DNA of 64,000 nt from Rosa chinensis (lineage: Eukaryota > Streptophyta > Magnoliopsida > Rosales > Rosaceae). Positions 57,201 through 64,000 of the stretch are shown one piece after another (the first letter of the stretch is position 1; each line of letters begins with the position of its first letter). Location: the NCBI RefSeq assembly GCF_002994745.2, contig NC_037091.1:53739612-53803611 (forward strand), written 5' to 3'. The notes beneath the pieces are model-generated. The model made no database searches and was not told the origin of the DNA. It saw nothing but the letters and a program-made list of their open reading frames with translations. Both the position numbers and the translations under genes were made by a program.

Positions 57201-58747
57201 GAAATTTAAAAAAGGAAAAGTTTTTGACCCCTTTCTTATCCTTTAGTGTACATAATTTTGGTGTAACCGTTATTTTGAGAACAGCGTCATCTTTGATTTA
57301 TTCGATAATATTTATGTTTATCCTCTGATGTATATAATTTTAACGCTATTATTTGTTTAGACTAATATTTGGTTCGATTCTTTGATATCATTTATGTTCA
57401 TCGTACGATGTATATAACTCTGGTGTTATCGTTTTTTTGAAAACGACCATTGTCCGACTGTCTGATAATAATTATACTTTTTAAAATATAATTTTCTTTC
57501 AATATTGTACATGATAATTTCAAAAATAATTGAAGACCAAACCATGTTCAAAGAAAGTGTTCTATTATCTAACCTTCTTTAATCCAACCTAGCTATATAC
57601 AACAATATATCTTTATCTCTCTCTTTTTTTCCCCTGTTAATTCAGACTTCATAGAATAGGGTTTTCAAATCGAAGCTTTTTGCAAATTGACTTGATTGTA
57701 ACTTATGGTTCAATTTACAGATCTGATATCTTATGGAGTTGTACCAAAATTGGACTGCACTTGCCCACTTGTAATCAACCTACGGAATTGATTTGGGTAG
57801 TAGTATTCCATTATACACCAAACTGACCCAGTTCTATATGTATACGATAATACGACTAATATAAAATTGGCCTTTGAAACAGTTAGGAAGCTAATATCAA
57901 TACTTAATAGGGATTTTCAACCTAATTGATCGTCACGCCGTACGTGTCGCTGTTTTAGGGTTTCACGTTTCTGTAAGGAGGAGGATTTCCCTATAGCTAT
58001 ATACCCTCACATGGCCACTGTCCACTACTACTTATATTGATTTATATATGTTGGACTTGGACCTTTCTTCACCGTCGAAATGGAAATACCTTTATTATGA
58101 TATGATTTTGGTTTATTATGTAGGTCAAGATCATGAACAAGTGCTTTTTAGTTTTTATTTCACGAGGGAGCTTTCAAGTGAATGTTTTGACTCCATCAAC
58201 GTAAGTTAGTACGTGTATATAAACAAGTTCATAATTAGAATGAATAATCGTTAAAGTAGACTACCTCTATGTACTAGCACACTAATTTTAGAGACAAGCT
58301 ATGATATTGTGATGTTTATAATACACTTATTTTATATTTATTTGAACAAAAATTACAATTTATATTAATCAAAATTACAACATTGAGAACAAAATTACCA
58401 TATTCATTTACACTATTTACACATAATTAAGACAAAATTCTAACATTGACAACGAATTTGTAACAATGTTGTAGGTGGTGTAATTACCATTAATAGTACT
58501 AAGATTACACAAAATATGACTCATGTTACCACTTTAACAACAAATTTGTTGTCACATTTGTAAATGTGTGTATGATATATAGGTATGTATTATAGAATTT
58601 TCCCTAATTTTATGTAGTGCGCAGTGAAAAACTAGTGTTATTTGGTTTCAAACTAGTCTACAATTATACAAAACAAGTCGATTGCTTTAAGAAGCTTATA
58701 TAAGATTAATGTGCCGATACGATTAATGCACTGTATATTCCATGAAG

Positions 58748-58807
<60 letters not shown>

Positions 58808-61112
58808 CCTCCTTCGCAGGAAGCTGCGGACAATTGTTAATTATACAGGGGGAAGATTTTCTGCACATGCAGTTGCAAATAGAGACAATTGTTTCACATG
58901 TATTCTCATCTTTAAAGCCAGAAAAAGCCCTTCTTCCATGCTTTTATCTGGCTTTAAAGTACTTGAATATATAAGTTAATGTACATGCATATGCATGCGA
59001 ATTCAGCTGTCACAAATCACAATGATACTGATATATCATTTTCCCGAGAGTCTGAGATCCTCCTCCTCAACCAGAAGAAGCACGAGAGATGGAGAAGGAG
59101 ATCAATGGAGTAGTGGTAGTACTACTACTAGCTAGGCAGGGCAGGAAGGTGAACCGTGTCTGCAGGGGACAGACATATATGCATGCATGTTCACTTTTAA
59201 TTAGAAATCGAATATATATTTGGATGTCTTTTTCATCGATCCTCATGTGATCCTTGTCATTTCTTCACGCGTACACATGCTATTTCTAGCTTCTAGTTTT
59301 TCTACACTTAAATCCGTATATATTCTTCCTCTAAAGTCCAAGCAAACCAGTAAATCCAAATATAATATCCAGGCATGGAAATCCACGAGCATGGGCTTAG
59401 TATATAGACATAAAAGTTGTGAATTTTAAAACTTTTCTTTTAGTGCGAAATGAAATAATAACACTCTCATTTTAACTTCTTTTGAGAACGGGCATTCGCA
59501 TGATCTTACTGTATTTGTTACCGTAGCTAGGGCCAACTCCACAGTTGTATAAGTTCATCATAAGGCGGCTGCCGGCTGCGTATGACCTCCGATTTCTTAA
59601 GACCTTCAAAGTCTATAAATTTCTTTTTGACATAGTTATTGTCTATATATGTCAAACGCAAGAAAGAAAACTCTGTGAGTATATATTGAAAGTCAATGAT
59701 ATCGTAAGTGTTTTAATTTGTCTTAAAACTCCCGAAATCTCATATCAGACTGTGGATGAGAGAGAAAAAACTTGGTAGGATCCGTGTGGGCTGAGTCTTA
59801 ATCATATGATTATTGGCCATTACTAGCTTGGTCACGTAATGGATACATTCCATTCTTCTTCTTGACCTCTTCTTCGATTCTAGATGGAAATTATTTGTCT
59901 CCATGTCCAATTATACAAATGTATGCATGAGGCGTGTGCCTCCACCATATAATCAAAGGCCCGGAAGGACTTGAAAAACACAAAGGTAAACCAACTTGCT
60001 GCACTTGCATTATTATTATTTATTATTATTATTTATTATTATTGATAATGCAGTCAAACTGGTTCAGTTGAATTTGTGGCTAGTTTACCAATGGAGGTCA
60101 GTTGGTAAACGTCTGACCCAGAAACCGGCCATGGTGGGAGCTGTCGCTGACTTAGTAGGCCACTACAAACGTCACCGTTAAGAGGGACGAGACGACCAAA
60201 ATTACTTGCATATAATTATATACTTGGTACTTGGTCATGACTTCCCCAAACAAGAAAGGCAGGCATCAAATATTCAAATCAGAATTGGGCACAGTCCATT
60301 TTGAAAACTTGAGGCACCAGTGACGACCACAAAATAAAAGAGATTTGGTAATCCCAGTCGAGCTAGGTAGGTCACGGGTGGATGCAAAATGTTTAAGACA
60401 ATATTGTCAAGCAGGTCGAGGTCGAAAGGGACCAACCTAGACCAACCAGGGAGGGACCAGATAGCCATAGATGATGGTTTAGATGCATCATCGTGACATT
60501 AGAGAGGTAATGATTACTTCAAATGGGTTCTATACTACCATTTAACGAAAGCTGTAAAATTGCATTTGAAATGCTAAACCCATGTTCTTTTGCGTGCTAT
60601 GAGCCCACACCTCAATCACAAAGTTCTGGATCCATGAAACGGTCATTCCACTGTTTTTGTCAAAAGAAATAAACCAAGCAGCAAGATTCAAGAAAATCTG
60701 TACTAAAAAACACAATTTGCCCCAATTCTCAAATAAACAGCGAAAGAATCTATGAATCCATGCTAATCATACAAGGAGTGATCAACTTATGTATATACAA
60801 AGTTTCCCAAGTGCACTAGTCTGCAGTCATTCTAGCAAGGTGCTAGCCAAGGCAGATTCTTCTAACTGAATCGGTTGCTTCAAGCACTGGATTGCGCCTC
60901 AAAACATTTATTAAAGGATCGGTGCCTGTACATGATGAAAATGGGACACCAGCTCTCCCCTAATATAAAAGAACAAAATGACAGACTGCTGGCAGGAAAA
61001 GAAAAAAAATGGTGTATGATGATCTTACAGTGAGTTCGAACCAGAACTTGGCAACAGAACAATGGCAACGACAGCAGCATGACTTGAATGAAGTTGCACA
61101 TCCAAGTCTCAT
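57201..61112. other. intergenic, about 3.9 kb
   Basis: AT-rich, no supported gene. Holds a TTA/TTAT repeat near 60010-60045 and the TA microsatellite listed separately. Bases near 60860-61112 are probably the 3' UTR of the DCD-like gene. Scattered open frames of 60-87 codons match nothing. Confidence 0.5.
58750..58830. repeat. (TA)n microsatellite abutting a possible MITE end
   Basis: About 27 TA dinucleotides (58750-58804) run directly into AAGGCCTCCTTCGCAGGAAG and CTGCGGAC. This resembles the right end of the foldback MITE at 5448-5862 read in reverse complement, where TA repeats precede CAGGCCTTCTCCACTGCGGA. It may be a remnant end of the same or a related family. Confidence 0.5.
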
Positions 61113-62706
61113 TCAGTAGTAGCGGGCAGCTCCAGTGGAAGACAGGTGAGAACAGATTGGCAAACTTGCCTCATTAGAGCTTCCATGCAATGGTCTCTGA
61201 AGAGGATCACGATCCACCGGGTTCTGATCCTGATGGGTCGTTGTTTGATCATATGGTTGGTAAGTTGATGGTAACTCATAAGATGATGCCGAAGAATGTG
61301 ACTGCAACCTAAACTGTGAGGCTGGATGAGTTGGCAAGTGTCGACTATAGGTTTCAGCAATATAATCGGAATGGGAAACAATATCTCTTTCTCTCTCCTT
61401 CAGCAACTGTGACAAGCGATACACACTTCCATATGAAACATCTTGATCCCTAGGAACCATCTCCTGTGGAAGTGTGACCCCATGCCTGTGAAGAAGCCCA
61501 GTGCACACGTTTATAAATCAAAGAGGTGGTCTAACCTTGCAAGGATCAGATCCTAATAAAAACAAAACTTCGAACTCAATTACCACAAGACAGAGAAGAC
61601 AACCCCAACCTCACTTCATCCATCCATTAGAAAAAAATAAAATTGGTCCATATTCAAGGCCAAGCACTTGATAGGTTTAGAGTTTAGACCACTATCTAAA
61701 ACTAACTGTAGACTTTAGAAGCCAAAACCAAGAGATGCATGAAGTCAAATTTAGCATAACCCTCTGAATCAAAAGAATAGACAGAATAGTAGATTTGACT
61801 CTAATACACAAGTAATAGCCATCACAGCTCATGACAGAGTGAACCTGAAAAAGAGAGGACAAAGACAGAAGGTAATTGTTGGTTGCATAGTTCTCCGAGG
61901 ACAAAGACAGAAGGTAATTGTTGGTTGCATAGTTCTCCATTTTAATATAGATCTTGGTAGTTGTATAGAAGATAAAAGAAACTGCCACATTACAGAAGAC
62001 CACATAATAGAGGCTCAAAGGGTGTACTAAATTGTACAAAGTTGTGGCAGAGGAAAATACCTTCTATATGCATCATGGGAGGACAAGAAAGGTTTTTCAG
62101 GCACGTATGGCTCATGGGCCGCTGCAAGATAATATGAATCTGGCTGATGCTGAACAACATGTCGAGGCTCTATGGGAGGCTGAACACGTGCCACACATCT
62201 TTCTGCTTCATATTTTTTAAAACGTGGATATGGAACAACCTGTATGGATTGCGTATTAAGAAGTGGCAATGCATGAGCACGTTGTACGCTAGATAAATAT
62301 AAGCCCTCTTGAAGAGACGGCCTTGCTGTTGGATGAAATCCTTCTTCCCTAATAGGAGATGGATATGAGCCTGTTCTTGCCACATCTCGGTAATGGGCAG
62401 CAGAAGTAGGCATTGATGCAGTGATTGGGCGGAACAATGAGATTAGAGCACGCACCTACATCAAAATTTGCAAAGCAAAATCTGTAAGAAACGATTCTTT
62501 ACAAAAAGGTAAAACTACTATTTAGTGATAAGAAACTAATTGAAAATCTTTCCAGTAACAAGCAAAAAGAATATAAATGACATTTTCACCTGTTTGTTAT
62601 TCAGCTCTTGTTTAAACTTACCACCGCCCTGGTAATTGTCTCTTATGGCTGTTTTAAAAGAACTCTCGTGAAGCGGTAAACAATCCTTGGAAATCTTAAA
62701 CCTGAC
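61113..62706 (-). CDS. probable DCD-domain protein, C-terminal part (5' exons outside window)
   Basis: Three minus-strand exons are visible: 62706-62590, 62455-62061, 61485-61113, with GT..AG junctions and consistent phase, ending in TGA at 61113. They encode 294 residues. The first exon ([20 protein letters not shown], then [16 protein letters not shown]) plus the start of the next (VRALISLF) looks like the second half of a Development and Cell Death (DCD) domain, which ends in a similar hydrophobic segment. The remaining ~245 residues are low-complexity, rich in His, Gln, Ser, Tyr and Pro ([32 protein letters not shown]), with no known domain. DCD proteins are linked to ER-stress and cell-death signalling. 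The family call is moderate; the exons are well supported. Confidence 0.68.
61855..61938. repeat. 42 bp perfect tandem duplication in an intron
   Basis: GAGGACAAAGACAGAAGGTA onward is repeated exactly after 42 bases (61855-61896, 61897-61938). It lies in the last intron of the DCD-like gene. Confidence 0.95.
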
Positions 62707-63007
62707 CTAAATAAAAGAAAACAATTGACAGAAAGAAAAAACAATGATCAGAAATGAAGCAAACCACAGACAAAAAGTTGCATGTATTTCTATTACGTAG
62801 ACAGGAATTCAGAAAAAATTTCAACTAGGTCTTGCAAATCTTGAATTTAACATCTGGGGCCCTGAAAATAAAAAGGGGGATTCAGATAAAAAGACGAGGA
62901 ATGGGCAATATCTTCATTTTCCACATTAAAGTGATAATTTGATGGCATTGTGTTCCAAACTTGGTCCTATTTCGCTGGATCTGCCCATCAAAGCCTCTTA
63001 GTTGTAA

Positions 63008-63305
63008 GTCACCAAGAATGTGTCTTTTGCGGCTTCAAATAACCTTCTACTAAACTAACTTTCACACCAAGACTCTTATTGTCTTGCCAACCGCCTCTTG
63101 CCCTTGCTGTACGCTTACATATAACTATGACAGTCAAACCCTACCAAACCCTTCTGGTGTGCTAGTCACTAAGATTGTGCCTTTTCTGCATCAAACCACC
63201 TTCTACTTAACTATCATCTTTTACACCTGAACTTCTATAGTCTTGCCATCCCTGACACTAGCCCTTGCTATAAACTACACTAACATATAACTATCACCCG
63301 TCAAG
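63008..63305. repeat. diverged direct repeat, period 157 bp
   Basis: GTCACCAAGAATGTG (63008) and GTCACTAAGATTGTG (63165) begin two units. They share TTTTGCGGCTTCAAA-like, CCTTCTACTwAACT-like, GTCTTGCCA and ACATATAACTAT segments in order. Many mismatches, so this is an old duplication. Confidence 0.75.
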
Positions 63306-63574
63306 CTAATCATGTCCCATGATCCCATCAGTAGTATGATGCACTTACACACACAATCATGTGCAAACAAGTAATAAGGGGCTAATTTAAATGAGAGCAT
63401 CTAAGCCCTTCAATCATATATGGTAAGGAAAACACAGATACACAGTTGGGTTGGACTTCTTTTTCTAAAGACAGGTCCATGCAGTCCACATATAATCCAA
63501 AACATAAGATGCTAGTAGATCTAATAAAGACTATACACACAGGTTTATGTGGTATATATGCGCATGTATATAGT

Positions 63575-64000
63575 ATATAGTTATATACACATCAATGTGT
63601 GTGTATAGGTAATATGAATGGGTGTGTGAGTGTCAAACAGTCTTGATGTATAAAGGACCTAAGTTAGGAACTAGAATGACAGTCATTAAATCACCTACGA
63701 ACACCTGAGATGTTTAACGTATTATTCATATATGAATTAAGAACTGAGATACTAATCCTTAACTTCAGCCCAAAAAAAAAAAAAAAACAAGTTTTTATTA
63801 ACCCTCAACCTGGGGAATGTTCTGCCAGATTGACAATCTGTATGTGTAGTCTAATAGGCAACATGGGATTTAAAAATTAACAACTATATACTATACTATA
63901 TAGTTATATACACATCAATGTGTGTATATAGGTAATATGAATGGGTGTGTGAGTGTCAAACAGTCTTGATGTATAAAGGACCTAAGTTAGGAACTAGAAT
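63575..64000. repeat. direct repeat about 105 bp, spaced 323 bp, running off the window
   Basis: TTATATACACATCAATGTG begins at 63581 and 63904. The rest, including AGGTAATATGAATGGGTGTG and AGTGTCAAACAGTCTTGATG, is almost identical up to the last base of the window. The repeat may continue beyond 64000. Confidence 0.92.

Larger units (their letters stand above)
62707..64000. other. probable intron of the DCD-like gene, repeat-bearing
   Basis: The exon at 62706 begins at an AG acceptor, and no further coding segment is found to the window end. This stretch is therefore probably intron, with the remaining 5' exons beyond 64000. It carries two direct-repeat systems listed separately and a run of A at 63772-63787. 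Confidence 0.5.

Noticed and set aside
1..64000. CRISPR arrays, bacterial operons or prophage
   Set aside because: Intron-containing plant nuclear genes throughout; no spaced identical short repeats of CRISPR type. The hairpin array at 39.3 kb has variable stems and irregular spacing.

Overview
The window is nuclear DNA of a flowering plant, most likely a eudicot. It has intron-rich genes with GT..AG junctions, plastid and mitochondrial presequences, an AP2/ERF factor, an Aux/IAA protein, a secondary-wall xylan glycosyltransferase, a cytosolic tRNA gene, and many plant-type transposable elements (Ty1/copia, LTR derivatives, L1-type LINEs, a tRNA-derived SINE, hAT-like and Tourist-like MITEs). 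The gene sequences look rosid-like, perhaps Rosaceae, but the sequence alone cannot prove this. There is no operon structure: each gene is a separate transcription unit.

Layout. 1-5.05 kb is the decayed 3' part of a copia element ending in a ~203 bp LTR. 5.4-5.9 kb is a foldback MITE inside a TA microsatellite. 7.2-8.0 kb (minus) is a four-exon Aux/IAA gene of the IAA20/30/31 type without a degron. 10.8-13.6 kb (minus) is a seven-exon plastid transaldolase. 14.1-16.1 kb holds a SINE, next to a LINE-derived retroposon that carries a hAT-like MITE. 18.4-20.9 kb (minus) is IRX10/IRX10-like. 22.3-25.1 kb is a 5'-truncated, broken LINE (minus). 25.5-28.1 kb (plus) is a Sec14/CRAL-TRIO gene with a Tourist-like MITE in intron 1. 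29.6-31.2 kb (minus) is the mitochondrial Rieske protein. 32.1-35.9 kb (minus) is glycyl-tRNA synthetase.

36.2-40.6 kb is an ORF1-only LINE with 15 bp target-site duplications, split by a 2.67 kb solo-LTR-like insertion with its own 5 bp duplication. 42.3-44.6 kb is a hAT-like element split by a short non-autonomous LTR retrotransposon. 46.4-50.0 kb (plus) is a VIM/ORTHRUS methylcytosine-binding E3 ligase. 50.5-51.9 kb (minus) is a plastid DUF2301 membrane protein. 52.1 kb is tRNA-Leu(AAG). 54.9-56.7 kb (minus) is an ERF group X gene (ERF113/RAP2.6L-like). 61.1-62.7 kb and beyond (minus) is the 3' half of a probable DCD-domain gene whose 5' part lies outside the window.

The genes are mostly housekeeping or regulatory and have no evident joint pathway. 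VIM proteins maintain DNA methylation, which is a plausible but untested link to the dense transposon load here.

The most unusual signal is in the solo LTR at 39338-39827. Nine short hairpins there have differing stems, but all close on the same GGG triloop; a tenth, imperfect one and an eleventh with a bulge fit the same pattern. I know of no described family with this structure.
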